Part shown: in pieces, positions 16,262 through 24,777 of the stretch | How positions within the stretch are numbered: the stretch's first letter is position 1 | Layout of the letters: each line of letters begins with the position of its first letter | Assembly: GCF_027922005.1 (NCBI RefSeq) | Contig: NZ_BSEV01000001.1 | Coordinates: forward strand, 397,638-461,637 | Direction of reading: 5' to 3' | Length of the DNA stretch: 64,000 bases | DNA from: Streptosporangium carneum | Lineage (GTDB): Bacteria; Actinomycetota; Actinomycetes; Streptosporangiales; Streptosporangiaceae | The notes under the pieces: generated by a model | Seen by the model: the letters and a program-made list of their open reading frames with translations, nothing else | Told to the model about the DNA's origin: nothing | The model's database searches: none | Program-made: the position numbers and the translations under genes

Positions 16262-17240
16262 GATCATCGACCCCACCCTGGAACCGGTGCCCGCCGACTG
16301 GGAGGTCTTCCGCAAGCAGGAAGGCCTGATCGCCGCCTGGCAGGCGGAGGCGCTCACGGCGGTCGCCTGGTGTGCCGCCCGGCCGGTCTATCTGGGGATC
16401 GTGCGTGAGGGAAGCCAGGTCGTCGGCCTGTTCAGCGGCGCCGTGACGGGGCTGCCGCAGGTCCGGGGCAGGTACGCCGAGCCGGGGGCGCTGCCGTGGG
16501 TCGGCTGGTTCGACTGCCGCCTGCTCGTCGGGTTCACCAACGGGTTCGCGTTCGCGGCCGAGCTCGGCCCCGCGGATCGGAGCGAGGCGGTGGCCGCGTT
16601 CGAGAAAGCGCTGCGCCGCAGGCTGGGCAGACGCTGCCTGGGCGTCCTCTACCGGCAGATCACCGCGGACCTGCTCCCCACGGTGGGACGCAGGTTCCGG
16701 CCCAGGGTCACCACCGCGCCCAACACGCTGCTGCCGAACCGCTGGTCGGACATGGCCGGCTACTTCGCGGACCTGCCGCGTGACCGGCGGCGCCGACTGC
16801 GCCGCGTCCACGACGAGGCGTCCGAGCGGACGCGGGTGATGGCGGGCGTCGACGACATCGACCCCGTGCAGGCGAGCGTGCTCGCCCAGGCCACCGTGCG
16901 CAAGCACGGCCGTCTCGCCCCGCCCCTGCCCGCCCGCTACTTCAGGGCGCTCAGCGGTGAGGAAGGGGTGCGCTACTTCGGTCATCTCGACCAGGAGCTG
17001 CTGCTCTCCTTCGACCTGACGTTCGACGACGGCAGGCGACTGGTCACGACGGTGAACGGCTCGCTGGAAGTGCGGGACGGCGGTCGGCGCGACCTCTACT
17101 TCGACCTGTACCTGCGGGAGATCGGCTACATGATCGCGCATGGCCGTGAGGGCTGCGAGTTCGGCAAGGGGATGGCCGAGCTGAAACAGCGCTTCGGATG
17201 CGAGCTCGTTCCCCAGTCCACGGTGATCGCCGCGTGGTGA
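16251..17240 (+). CDS. FemAB/GNAT-fold transferase, candidate aminoacyl-tRNA-dependent aminoacyltransferase
   Basis: The protein has 329 residues. An N-terminal half with no clear motif is followed by a GNAT-like half: LPRDRRRRLRRVHDEA, PARYFRALSGEEGVRYFGH, LLLSFDLTFDDGRRLVTTVNG, then DLYFDLYLREIGYMIAHGREGCEFGKGMAELKQRFGCELVP. That last segment has the FemAB-like pattern of a tyrosine-rich strand followed by 'eFGkG..elKqrfG'. It resembles the DUF482/FemAB-like GNAT proteins. With the LysRS-like gene directly upstream (11-base overlap), I infer transfer of a lysyl group from tRNA onto an amine or hydroxyl of the pathway product. The fold assignment is firmer than the donor. Confidence 0.7.
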   Translation: MHVEIIDPTLEPVPADWEVFRKQEGLIAAWQAEALTAVAWCAARPVYLGIVREGSQVVGLFSGAVTGLPQVRGRYAEPGALPWVGWFDCRLLVGFTNGFAFAAELGPADRSEAVAAFEKALRRRLGRRCLGVLYRQITADLLPTVGRRFRPRVTTAPNTLLPNRWSDMAGYFADLPRDRRRRLRRVHDEASERTRVMAGVDDIDPVQASVLAQATVRKHGRLAPPLPARYFRALSGEEGVRYFGHLDQELLLSFDLTFDDGRRLVTTVNGSLEVRDGGRRDLYFDLYLREIGYMIAHGREGCEFGKGMAELKQRFGCELVPQSTVIAAW

Positions 17241-17266
17241 CCGTAAAACCTCAGAGAGGAAAGACC

Positions 17267-17629
17267 ATGGAGTTCTCACAGGCGCTCGGCACGCACCTGA
17301 AAGCGATCGAGGCACGTGACCTGGACGGTTACCTGGCGACCGTGCACGAGGACGCGTCGCTGATCCTGCCGAACGGAACGTTCCTTCGGGGCAGGGACGC
17401 CGTCGCCGAGTTCCACGCCACCTGGTTCGACGACCCCGACTGGTCGATGCGGGCCGAGATCGTCCGGACGGAGACGGTGGGGGACTCCGCGTTCACGGTG
17501 CTGTCGGTGGTCTACGACGACCTGGACCCGAACGGGCAGCCGTACCAGAAGGTCTACTACCTGACCCTGTACTTCACCCGCGTCGACGGGCAGTGGCTGC
17601 TCATCCACGATCAGAACACCTTCTACTGA
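17267..17629 (+). CDS. NTF2-like (SnoaL/DUF4440-type) small protein
   Basis: The protein has 120 residues. The ATG at 17267 follows AGAGAGGA by 6 bases. It opens MEFSQALGTHLKAIEARDLDGYLATVHEDASLILP and ends YFTRVDGQWLLIHDQNTFY: the alpha-beta cone of the NTF2-like superfamily, with residues of the pocket (His, Asp, Trp) kept. Members include polyketide cyclases, isomerases, limonene epoxide hydrolases and many ligand-binding proteins, so no reaction can be named. It could catalyse a cyclisation or epimerisation in this pathway. It sits one base before the next start codon. Confidence 0.85.
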   Translation: MEFSQALGTHLKAIEARDLDGYLATVHEDASLILPNGTFLRGRDAVAEFHATWFDDPDWSMRAEIVRTETVGDSAFTVLSVVYDDLDPNGQPYQKVYYLTLYFTRVDGQWLLIHDQNTFY

Positions 17630-17630
17630 G

Positions 17631-18452
17631 ATGAACGGACGGGGATTCTCACAGTCGGCCTGGGACAGGGGATACCGGGCCGTCGTGGCGCGGGCGTTCG
17701 CGACCGTGCCGTACTACCGGGAGATGTGGGCGGAGGCGGGCGCGCGGCTCGACGAGCCCGTGGTGACGTCGGCGTCGCGGCTGGACTCGTTGCTGGAACG
17801 GCTGTATCCGCTGGGCGCGCCATACGAGCGGCGGCGGGAGGCGCCCGCGTGGGCCGGCGAGCCCGCCGAGCTGTTCGAGGCGTTGGAGCTGACGGGGAGC
17901 CACCGGCGCGACCGGCCGCTGTTCGAGGTGCGCGAAGCCCTGCTGGACTGGGACAGGATCGGCCCGGGCGGGGCGCGCTACCACGTCGTGCTCAGCGCTG
18001 CGGCGGAGGTGGCCGACCCGGAGCTGCGGTCGGCCGGCCTGCGGGCCCTGCGCGCCGCTCACGAGCCGGGACTGCTGGGCGACGCCGCGCAGATCGCGGA
18101 GCTGGACGACCGGCCCGACCGGGCGCGGATCTTCCTGCGTCGGTCCCCCGCGGCGCTCGGCACGCCCGGCGCGCCGCCCGAGGACCCGGACGGACCGTCG
18201 CGGGGCGCGGAGGTCCTGCACGACGTCCGCCTCGGCTACCTCGGCGCGCGCCATCGCGGCTGCGGCCGGGCGCACGTGAACTGGCGGCGCGTCCACACGC
18301 GCCAGGGCCAGGCGGGGCCGCTGTTCACCATGCTGCGGCGGCACAGGCCGACGCTGGCGAACATCAGCCTGCCGGGCACCGACCACCTCACCGTGGACCG
18401 CTGCGGGGAGCACGGGACGCCGATCCTGACGGCCGACGGGGTGAGGCCGTGA
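17631..18452 (+). CDS. Unknown protein with PaaK-like N-terminal motif
   Basis: The protein has 273 residues and I do not recognise the family. Its start (AWDRGYRAVVARAFATVPYYREMWAEAG) resembles the opening helix of PaaK/CapK adenylate-forming proteins (LLxHAxxxVPYYR). The AMP-binding motifs of that family are missing, and the middle is rich in Arg, Ala and Glu. The C-terminus contains HRGCGRAHVNWRRVHTRQGQ and ISLPGTDHLTVDRCGEHGTP, with three Cys/His clusters. It overlaps the PaaK-like gene by 4 bases (GTGA), which suggests a stable partnership with that enzyme. It may be a non-catalytic partner or a degenerate relative. Confidence 0.6.
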   Translation: MNGRGFSQSAWDRGYRAVVARAFATVPYYREMWAEAGARLDEPVVTSASRLDSLLERLYPLGAPYERRREAPAWAGEPAELFEALELTGSHRRDRPLFEVREALLDWDRIGPGGARYHVVLSAAAEVADPELRSAGLRALRAAHEPGLLGDAAQIAELDDRPDRARIFLRRSPAALGTPGAPPEDPDGPSRGAEVLHDVRLGYLGARHRGCGRAHVNWRRVHTRQGQAGPLFTMLRRHRPTLANISLPGTDHLTVDRCGEHGTPILTADGVRP

Positions 18453-19831
18453 GCAGGCTGCGATCCACGATCAACCTCGTGCCGGTGGCCTACCATCTGG
18501 CCAGGATCCGTCGCCAGGAGCGCCTTCCCTACGGCGCGCAGCGGCACATCCAGTCCCGGCTGCTGCGCGCGCTGGTACGGCACGCCCACGCGAACGTCCC
18601 CCACTACCGGCGGGTCCTCACCCCGGCGCAGGTCGAGGGGCTGCGGACCGCGCACGACCTGGCCGGCTTCCCCGTGCTCGACCGCACGGACCTGCACGAG
18701 GCCGCCACCGGCACGGAGCTGCTCGCGGACGGTTTCACCGACGCCAACACCCGCGCCGCCACGACCAGCGGCTCCTCCGGAATACCGATCACGATCCGCA
18801 ACTCGGAACGCGACCTGGGCTACCTCCGCGCGACCTACCTGCAGGACATGTTGTCCAACGGGCTGCGTCCCGCCGACCGCATCGCCTACTTCAGGGTCGC
18901 GCCGTTCCTGCGCCACCCGCTGGAGCGGGCGGGGGTGCTGCGCGGCTTCCACATCCCGACCGACCGGACGCTGGACGAGCAGGTGGCGGCGTTCCTGGCG
19001 GCCAGGCCCACGTTCCTGATCGGGTTCCCCAACGTCATCGCCAGCGTCGTGGACGAGCTGCGGCGACGCGGCCTCGCCCACGAGGGCGTCAGGACCGTGC
19101 TGTTCGGCGGCGAACGGCTCACCCCGACCGCCCGCGCGCACATCCTCGACTACTTCGGCGCGACCCACCGCGAGGTGTACGCCTCGGTCGAGGTCTTCAC
19201 CATCGCCCGCACCTGCCCGCGGGGCAGCCTGCACCTTCGCACGACCGACCTGGTCGTCGAGGTCGAGCACGAGGACGGGACCGTCTCCGTCGAGGACGGC
19301 CAGGGCGAGATCCTCGTCACCAGGCTGCGCAGCGAGGCGATGCCGCTGATCCGCTACCGGCTCGGCGACCGGGTGCGGATCACCCCCAACGACTGCCCCT
19401 GCGGGGTGGCCGCGACCCCGATCGTCCGGGAGGTCGTCGGCCGCAGCGAGGACCGCATCGTCGCCGCCGACGGCAGGCGGTACTACGGGGACTTCCTCAC
19501 CAGCGCCGTCCAGACCTTCCCCGAGGTGAGCAGGATGCAACTGCTCCAGAGCCGCCCGGGGGCGATCGAGGTGCTGGTGATCCTCGCCGAGGACGCCCGC
19601 GCCGACGTGCTGGACGACATCGGCCACGCGGTCCGGCGCAAGGCGCCCGACCTGGAGGTCACCGTACGGCGGGAGCGCCGGATCGTCCCAGAGGCCAACG
19701 GAAAGATCAAGATCGTGAAAGTGCTCGACGCCTCCCAGGGTCGTGCGCTTTCTGGTGATTCACCCTCATCTGAGGGGTCACCGTCAACAGAGAAAGGTCA
19801 GCTGTCAGATGTCGCTGAAGGAAACGATTGA
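18449..19831 (+). CDS. PaaK/CapK-like adenylate-forming enzyme 1
   Basis: The protein has 460 residues from the GTG at 18449 inside the previous stop. Key motifs: HANVPHYRRVL at the start, the P-loop TTSGSSGIPITI (residues about 110), FPNVIASVV, VLFGGERL, YASVEVFTIA, then EMPLIRYRLGDRVRI with CPCG and the hinge. The C-terminal Lys is in EANGKIKIVKVLDA. This is the phenylacetate-CoA ligase-like branch that often sits in exopolysaccharide and antibiotic loci (CapK). It should activate a carboxylate as an acyl-AMP. The last 30 residues, after KVLDA, form a low-complexity tail that overlaps the halogenase gene by 23 bases. Confidence 0.88.
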   Translation: MSRLRSTINLVPVAYHLARIRRQERLPYGAQRHIQSRLLRALVRHAHANVPHYRRVLTPAQVEGLRTAHDLAGFPVLDRTDLHEAATGTELLADGFTDANTRAATTSGSSGIPITIRNSERDLGYLRATYLQDMLSNGLRPADRIAYFRVAPFLRHPLERAGVLRGFHIPTDRTLDEQVAAFLAARPTFLIGFPNVIASVVDELRRRGLAHEGVRTVLFGGERLTPTARAHILDYFGATHREVYASVEVFTIARTCPRGSLHLRTTDLVVEVEHEDGTVSVEDGQGEILVTRLRSEAMPLIRYRLGDRVRITPNDCPCGVAATPIVREVVGRSEDRIVAADGRRYYGDFLTSAVQTFPEVSRMQLLQSRPGAIEVLVILAEDARADVLDDIGHAVRRKAPDLEVTVRRERRIVPEANGKIKIVKVLDASQGRALSGDSPSSEGSPSTEKGQLSDVAEGND

Positions 19832-20552
19832 CCAGCGTCTCGCCGAGCACCTGACGTCCGCGTACGCGGACGAGCACGCCGTGCGCAAGCTGTCGCAGCA
19901 CTTCCGCCGCGAAGGCTACGTGAAGCTGCCCGGACTGGTCCCCCAGGACCTGTTCCAGGAGGTCAGCACGGAGGTTCACCGGCTGCTCGACCTGCACGAG
20001 AAGCGGATCGACATCCAGCTGGCCGAGACCGGCAACTCACCCCGCTACATGAGCACGATCAGCCAGCAGGCGATCGCCAAGGACAGCGAGCTCATCCCCG
20101 CCGTCTACGAGTCGCAGGCGCTGATGGGCTTCCTGTCACAGCTGGCGGCGCAGCCGGTCAAGCTGTGCCCGTGGGAGGAGGAGAAGTACATCGCCATCCG
20201 CCAGCACAAGAGGGGGGACACGCACGGCTGGCACTGGGGCGACTTCAGCTTCACGGTGATCTGGATCATCGAGGCCCCGGGGGCCGAGTACGGCGGCCAG
20301 CTCCAGTGCGTCCCGCACACCGACTGGAACAAGCAGGACCCGCGCGTCGAGGAGTACCTCCAGGAGCACCCGATCAAGACGTACGGGCACGTCACCGGCG
20401 ACCTGTACTTCCTGCGCTCCGACACCACGCTGCACCGCACCATCCCGCTGAACGCGGACAGGACCCGCATCATCCTCAACACCTGCTGGGCCAGTGAGTC
20501 GGACACCAAGAAGGAAGCCACTCACGAGACCATGCACGCGATGTTCGACTGA
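19809..20552 (+). CDS. BesD/HalD-like Fe(II)/2-oxoglutarate amino-acid halogenase candidate
   Basis: The protein has 247 residues from the ATG at 19809. The metal site reads H142-W143-G144 (THGWHWGDFSF) and H209 (TTLHRTIPL), with an Arg close behind (DRTR) for 2-oxoglutarate. Hydroxylases of this fold need Asp or Glu at the third position of HxD/E. Gly there leaves room for chloride and marks radical halogenases. The His-His distance is 67 residues, the same as I recall for BesD (H137/H204, G139), which chlorinates free lysine. Segments EYGGQLQCVPHTDW and VTGDLYFLRSDTTLHRT are strongly BesD/'ArpA'-like. I infer chlorination of lysine or a similar amino acid, which matches the LysRS-like gene in the same operon. 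Substrate is unproven. Confidence 0.85.
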   Translation: MSLKETIDQRLAEHLTSAYADEHAVRKLSQHFRREGYVKLPGLVPQDLFQEVSTEVHRLLDLHEKRIDIQLAETGNSPRYMSTISQQAIAKDSELIPAVYESQALMGFLSQLAAQPVKLCPWEEEKYIAIRQHKRGDTHGWHWGDFSFTVIWIIEAPGAEYGGQLQCVPHTDWNKQDPRVEEYLQEHPIKTYGHVTGDLYFLRSDTTLHRTIPLNADRTRIILNTCWASESDTKKEATHETMHAMFD

Positions 20553-20556
20553 CCTG

Positions 20557-21606
20557 ATGTCCGACTCCTTACATTCGACGGGCGCGCATGCGGGCAGGAG
20601 GGCCGTCCGCATGCCGCGCCCCGGCATCACCGCGATGATCCCGTGTTACAACGAGATCGACTGCGTCGAGCGCGCGTACCGGGAGATCCGGGCCGAGCTG
20701 GTGAAGTACGAGGACGTCGAGCTCCTGTTCGTCGACGACGGCAGCACCGACGGCACCCTGGAGGCCATCAAGGGCTTCGCGGCCGAGGACCCCCTGGTGA
20801 AGTACATCTCCTTCGCCAGGAACTTCGGCCTGGAGGCGGCCTTCTCCGCGGGCTTCAAGTACGCCTCCAAGATGTGGACGGTGCAGTTCGACGCGGACCT
20901 GCAGTCGCCTCCGCACGAGGTGCACCGTCTGGTGGAGAAGGCGCTCGAGGGGTACGACGTGGTCTTCGCCGTGCGCGAGAACCGGCAGGACCCCTGGCAC
21001 CGGCGGCTCGGCACGTGGGCGCACCAGACGATCGCCCGGCGGTGGCTCGGCATCGAGCTGCCGCAGGGCGCGTCGGTGTTCCGGATCGTCAGGACCAGCG
21101 TGGCGCACAAGGTGGTGGACAGCAGGCTGTCCACGCCGTACTTCATCGCCACCGCGCCGCTGCTCGGCGCCCGGTACACCACCTTGCCCACCGCGCACCA
21201 TCCACGCCTGGACGGCACCGGCAAGTGGAACCTGCGCAAGCTGTTCTCGCACGCCATCGAGCTCTTCGTCGGGTTCTCGTTCAGGCCGCTGACCTGGCTG
21301 ATCGGCCTGGCGGGCGCCGTACTGGCCGCGGGGGCGGCGACCATGGCGCTGACGCTGGCCGGGCGGCTCGGCCCTGTCGCGGTCGAGCTGGCCGGCCTGG
21401 CCGCGGCCCTGGTCACGCTCGCCCTGCTGCTCGTGGTCGCGCGCTACCTCGTGCGGGTGATGCGCGTACAGGCGATCGGCGTGCCCCGCTACCAGATTCG
21501 TGAGGCCAACATCCCGATCCGCGCGGATGAGGCCCTATACGGCTACGAGACACCCCACGTCGTCGGTCAGTTCAGGGAACCAGAGGTCTGGGAGGACGCC
21601 AGTTGA
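20557..21606 (+). CDS. Membrane-anchored family 2 glycosyltransferase (DPM/ArnC/GtrB-like)
   Basis: The protein has 349 residues; the ATG at 20557 is 4 bases after the halogenase stop, and an ATG at 20611 is an alternative. The GT-A core has ITAMIPCYNEIDCVE, VDDGSTDGTLE, FARNFGLEAAFSAGFKYA and the catalytic FDADLQSPP (DxD). This form belongs to dolichyl- or polyprenyl-phosphate sugar transferases (DPM1, ArnC, GtrB). Two C-terminal membrane helices (about 255-282 and 290-315) support a polyprenyl-phosphate acceptor. It should move a sugar from a nucleotide donor to the lipid carrier on the cytoplasmic face. Confidence 0.9.
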   Translation: MSDSLHSTGAHAGRRAVRMPRPGITAMIPCYNEIDCVERAYREIRAELVKYEDVELLFVDDGSTDGTLEAIKGFAAEDPLVKYISFARNFGLEAAFSAGFKYASKMWTVQFDADLQSPPHEVHRLVEKALEGYDVVFAVRENRQDPWHRRLGTWAHQTIARRWLGIELPQGASVFRIVRTSVAHKVVDSRLSTPYFIATAPLLGARYTTLPTAHHPRLDGTGKWNLRKLFSHAIELFVGFSFRPLTWLIGLAGAVLAAGAATMALTLAGRLGPVAVELAGLAAALVTLALLLVVARYLVRVMRVQAIGVPRYQIREANIPIRADEALYGYETPHVVGQFREPEVWEDAS

Positions 21607-22838
21607 GAAACCTCATCGTGCTCGGCGGGGGCGAGGACCAGATCCCCGCCTATCGCGAGGGCCGCAGGCTCGGGTACCGGGTCATCGGCGTCGACCAGCG
21701 CCCGGACGCGCTCGGCGCGGCGGAAGCCGACCAGTTCCTCTGCATGACCAGCAGGGATCCGGAGGGGATCGCCCGCGCCCTGGGCCCGATCGACGTCGCG
21801 GCCGTCATCTCCCCCGCCAGCGACGCCGCCCAGGAGTCGGTGGCCGAGCTGAGCCGGATCTACCGCACGGCTCACCAGACCGCGCCCGACGCGCTGCGCT
21901 GCTCGGTGGACAAGGGATTCTTCCGGGAGGTGGTCGGCCGGGTGGGGCTGCCCTCCTACCGCCACGTCCAGCACGACAGCGCCGAGGAGCTCACCCGGGC
22001 GGCGGCGGACCTGGGCTACCCGCTGATCGTCAAGCCGGCCGACTCGTCGGGCAGCAAGGGGATCACCGTGCTCGACGGCCCCGACGACCTGCTGGGCGCG
22101 ATCGAGTACGCCTGGAAGCACTCCTTCTCCCGCCAGGTGATCCTGGAGGAGCTGGTCGAGGGCAGGCACGGCGCGGTGGAGTCCTTCTTCGCCGGCGGCA
22201 GGCTCGCCTTCATGGCGGTCACCGACCGCGTCATCACCGGGCCACCGGCGATGATCAGCGTCTCCCACGTGGTGCCCGCCGACCTCGACGAGTCCGTCCA
22301 CGCCCGGCTCGGCGAGGCGATCACCGCGATCTGCGCCGAGGTCGGGCACCGGCAGGGACCCGTCAACTTCGACTTCGTGCTCACCCCCGGCGGCGACATC
22401 CACTTCATCGAGATGGGCGCCAGGCTGGGCGGCAACGGCATGCCGCTGATGGTCCAGCACGCGTTCGGGCTGAACACCGTCGAGGCGGCCATCCGGCTCG
22501 CCCTGGGCGAGCCGCTGACGATCGACACCGCGCACCGGCGGACCGCCATGCTGCGGATCCTGGCCTCGGAGACCGACGGCGTGCTCACCGCCGTCGAGGG
22601 GCTGGAGGAGCTCGAGCGGATGCCCGAGGTCGTGGAGGTGCAGGTGTTCAAGTCGCCCGGCGACCACGTGCGCGCCTACACGCAGGCGGGACACAAGCTC
22701 GGCTACCTGGTCATGGTCGCCGACACGCGTGAGCTGCTGGAAGACGCCGTCGACCGGGCACTGCGCACCCTCAGATTCGAGATCGAGCCTGATACGAAAG
22801 GTTCCCCATGCTCCCCCGTAAGCCCCTCGGCTTCCTGA
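21603..22838 (+). CDS. ATP-grasp carboxylate-amine ligase
   Basis: The protein has 411 residues from a TTG at 21603 that overlaps the glycosyltransferase stop (TTGA). The start MRNLIVLGGGEDQIPAYREGRRLGY is the pre-ATP-grasp Rossmann-like domain. The ATP-grasp domain follows: CSVDKGFFREVVGRVGLPSY, YPLIVKPADSSGSKGITVL, VILEELVEGRHGAVESFF, and the metal ligands in NFDFVL ... FIEMGARLGGNGMP. These enzymes join a carboxylate to an amine through an acyl phosphate. In this locus it may form an amide or peptide bond with the amino-acid or acyl unit. Relatives occur in surface-glycan loci beside CapK-like genes. Confidence 0.9.
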   Translation: MRNLIVLGGGEDQIPAYREGRRLGYRVIGVDQRPDALGAAEADQFLCMTSRDPEGIARALGPIDVAAVISPASDAAQESVAELSRIYRTAHQTAPDALRCSVDKGFFREVVGRVGLPSYRHVQHDSAEELTRAAADLGYPLIVKPADSSGSKGITVLDGPDDLLGAIEYAWKHSFSRQVILEELVEGRHGAVESFFAGGRLAFMAVTDRVITGPPAMISVSHVVPADLDESVHARLGEAITAICAEVGHRQGPVNFDFVLTPGGDIHFIEMGARLGGNGMPLMVQHAFGLNTVEAAIRLALGEPLTIDTAHRRTAMLRILASETDGVLTAVEGLEELERMPEVVEVQVFKSPGDHVRAYTQAGHKLGYLVMVADTRELLEDAVDRALRTLRFEIEPDTKGSPCSPVSPSAS

Positions 22839-23497
22839 TATTCGCGGGACTGGCCGTCGCCGCCGCGGCGTTCGTCTGGTTCGGCCTGCCACACGACCGG
22901 GAGGTGAAGTCGCTGTGGCTCTTCCTGGTGAAGCTGCTGCCCTTCGTCTTCGCCACCGAGGCCGTGGCCAGGCTCGACGTGGAATGGGCCAAGCGCATCA
23001 GGCTCGTGCTGTGGACCGTGCCGGTGGCGTTCCTGGTCTACTTCCTCTACTTCGTCCCCAAGATCTTCTTCTTCGGCGGAGTGGAGACCGGGACCAGGGA
23101 GTCCTTCTACGCCCTGTACTACCACGTGCTCACGCTGACGCCGCTGATCATCCTGTCGCTGACGCTGGCCAACCGGCTGGGCGGCGGCACCGCGGCGACG
23201 ACGCGCAGGCTCGCCTACGGCATGCTGCTGCTGATGCTGTCGGGCCTGGAGGACTTCGCCTTCCTCACGGTCAACGACCACACCGACCCCGCCTACGCCA
23301 CCATTCCCGACGTGTGGGACTGGGCCTCGCACATGACCGTGTTCCTCGGCCACCCGCCGACCAGGAACGAGGCGTACGCGTTCATCATCGTGCACGTGCT
23401 GCTGGCGCTCGGCGTGTTCTTCAGCCCGCAGCGCTGGTGGGACTCCCTGGCCGCCCGTACCACCAGGCCGCGCTCGGCGCAGCCGGAGAGCGTGTAG
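22808..23497 (+). CDS. Small polytopic membrane protein, unknown
   Basis: The protein has 229 residues and overlaps the ATP-grasp gene by 31 bases; the start follows AAAGG. It has about six hydrophobic segments, starting with LGFLIFAGLAVAAAAFVWFGL and ending with FIIVHVLLALGVFFSP. Polar residues are concentrated in a loop DFAFLTVNDHTDPAYATIPDVWDWASHMTVFLGH, which is rich in Asp/His/Trp and sits beside the fifth helix. That could be an active or metal-binding site. I do not recognise the family. It may modify or help export a lipid-linked intermediate. Confidence 0.75.
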   Translation: MLPRKPLGFLIFAGLAVAAAAFVWFGLPHDREVKSLWLFLVKLLPFVFATEAVARLDVEWAKRIRLVLWTVPVAFLVYFLYFVPKIFFFGGVETGTRESFYALYYHVLTLTPLIILSLTLANRLGGGTAATTRRLAYGMLLLMLSGLEDFAFLTVNDHTDPAYATIPDVWDWASHMTVFLGHPPTRNEAYAFIIVHVLLALGVFFSPQRWWDSLAARTTRPRSAQPESV

Positions 23498-23499
23498 CT

Positions 23500-24777
23500 A
23501 TGTTCACCCGGGAGGCGGGCTACATACCGCTCACCATCGCGCGGCAGTACGGCGGCGCGGCGGGGCTGCGCCGTCGTCAGCTCCGCGGGCTCAACCAGGT
23601 GCTGGAACTGGCCCGCACCCGGGTGCCCTACTACCGCGACGACCCCCGTTACGCCCGTGGCCCGCTGCGCGACCTCGCCGAGCTGTCCCAGCTTCCCGTG
23701 CTGGACAAGCAGGTGCTGCGCGAGCAGCCGCTGGAACGCATGCTCGCCGACGGGGTCGACCAGGACGACTGCCTGTCCTTCCAGACGAGCGGCAGCACCG
23801 GGCGACGGGTCAGGATCCTGCACGACCAGGACAGCCACGACTACCACATGGCCGCCTGTGTGCGCAGGTTCCTGGCCACCGGCCGATACCTGCCCACCGA
23901 CCGGCTCACCCACATCCGCCCGTTCGCGCCGCCCGCCCGGATGTTCGAACGGTTCAACCTCTTCAGGAGGCATGTGATCCTCTCGCACCGGCCGATGCGG
24001 GAGATCAAGGCGGAGCTGCTGGCCAACCGGCCCAAGGTCCTGATCGGCTACCCCGTCCACCTGCGCGCGCTGTTGCGCGAGCTCACCCCCGCGGAGCTGG
24101 CGCGGCTGAGGCGGACCCTGCGGATCGTCATGACAGAGTCGGAGCTGCTGCTCCCCGAGCACCGGGCGCTGTTCAGCGCGCAGTTCGGCGCCCCCGTCTT
24201 CGACGAGTACTCGGCCTTCGAGGTGCTCAACGTCGCCTACGACTGCCGGTACGGCCGCGCCCACCTGGGCGAGGACCGCGTCTACTGCGAGATCGTGGAC
24301 GAACACGGCAACGCGCTTCCCGACGGGGAGCCGGGTCACGTGGTCGTCACCGCCTTCCTGGAGCGCGCCATGCCGCTGCTGCGCTACAGCCTGGGCGACA
24401 TCGGCCTCATCGAACCCGACCGCTGCCGCTGCGGCCGCCGTTTCCGCACCCTGCGCCTCACCACGGGACGCAGCAACGACTACGTCACCCTCCCCTCGGG
24501 GGAACGGCTCTACCCCGACGCCTTCCTGCACCTGGCCGCCACCCACCCCGGCGTCAGCGAGTGCTTCGTGCACCAGGACGCCGACGGCCTGGTGCGCCTG
24601 CACGTCGTCCCCAGCGACGACGCGGGCGAACAGGTGCGCGCGACCGTGCGCGAGAAGCTGTTCGCGCTGGCCGGCGGCGAGTTCCCGCTGGAGGTGGTGA
24701 CCGCGGAGTCCGTGCAGATCACCCCCGGCGGCAAGGGGAAGTTCGTCACCTCCGACTACGCCGCGCCCTTCGCATGA
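23500..24777 (+). CDS. PaaK/CapK-like adenylate-forming enzyme 2
   Basis: The protein has 425 residues. It starts MFTREAGYIPLTIARQYGG; the N-terminal helix ends RTRVPYYRDD. The P-loop is FQTSGSTGRRVRIL (residues about 90-103), followed by RPKVLIGYPVHLRALL, RIVMTESELLLPEH, DEYSAFEVLNVAYDC, MPLLRYSLGDIGLIEPDRCRCG and TTGRSNDY. The C-terminal Lys is in TPGGKGKFVTSDY. It is clearly diverged from the enzyme at 18449, so the two probably activate different carboxylates. The stop overlaps the flippase start by 4 bases. Confidence 0.88.
   Translation: MFTREAGYIPLTIARQYGGAAGLRRRQLRGLNQVLELARTRVPYYRDDPRYARGPLRDLAELSQLPVLDKQVLREQPLERMLADGVDQDDCLSFQTSGSTGRRVRILHDQDSHDYHMAACVRRFLATGRYLPTDRLTHIRPFAPPARMFERFNLFRRHVILSHRPMREIKAELLANRPKVLIGYPVHLRALLRELTPAELARLRRTLRIVMTESELLLPEHRALFSAQFGAPVFDEYSAFEVLNVAYDCRYGRAHLGEDRVYCEIVDEHGNALPDGEPGHVVVTAFLERAMPLLRYSLGDIGLIEPDRCRCGRRFRTLRLTTGRSNDYVTLPSGERLYPDAFLHLAATHPGVSECFVHQDADGLVRLHVVPSDDAGEQVRATVREKLFALAGGEFPLEVVTAESVQITPGGKGKFVTSDYAAPFA

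Noticed and set aside
13598-16357. A 919-codon open frame on the minus strand antisense to the epimerase and LysRS-like genes
   Set aside because: Composition follows the third-position GC bias of the genes on the plus strand; the product is a His/Gln/Val/Gly-rich low-complexity string with no domain.
19809-20552. Ordinary phytanoyl-CoA-type hydroxylase
   Set aside because: The facial-triad acid is Gly, and segments are BesD/HalD-like; hydroxylation cannot be fully excluded without assay.
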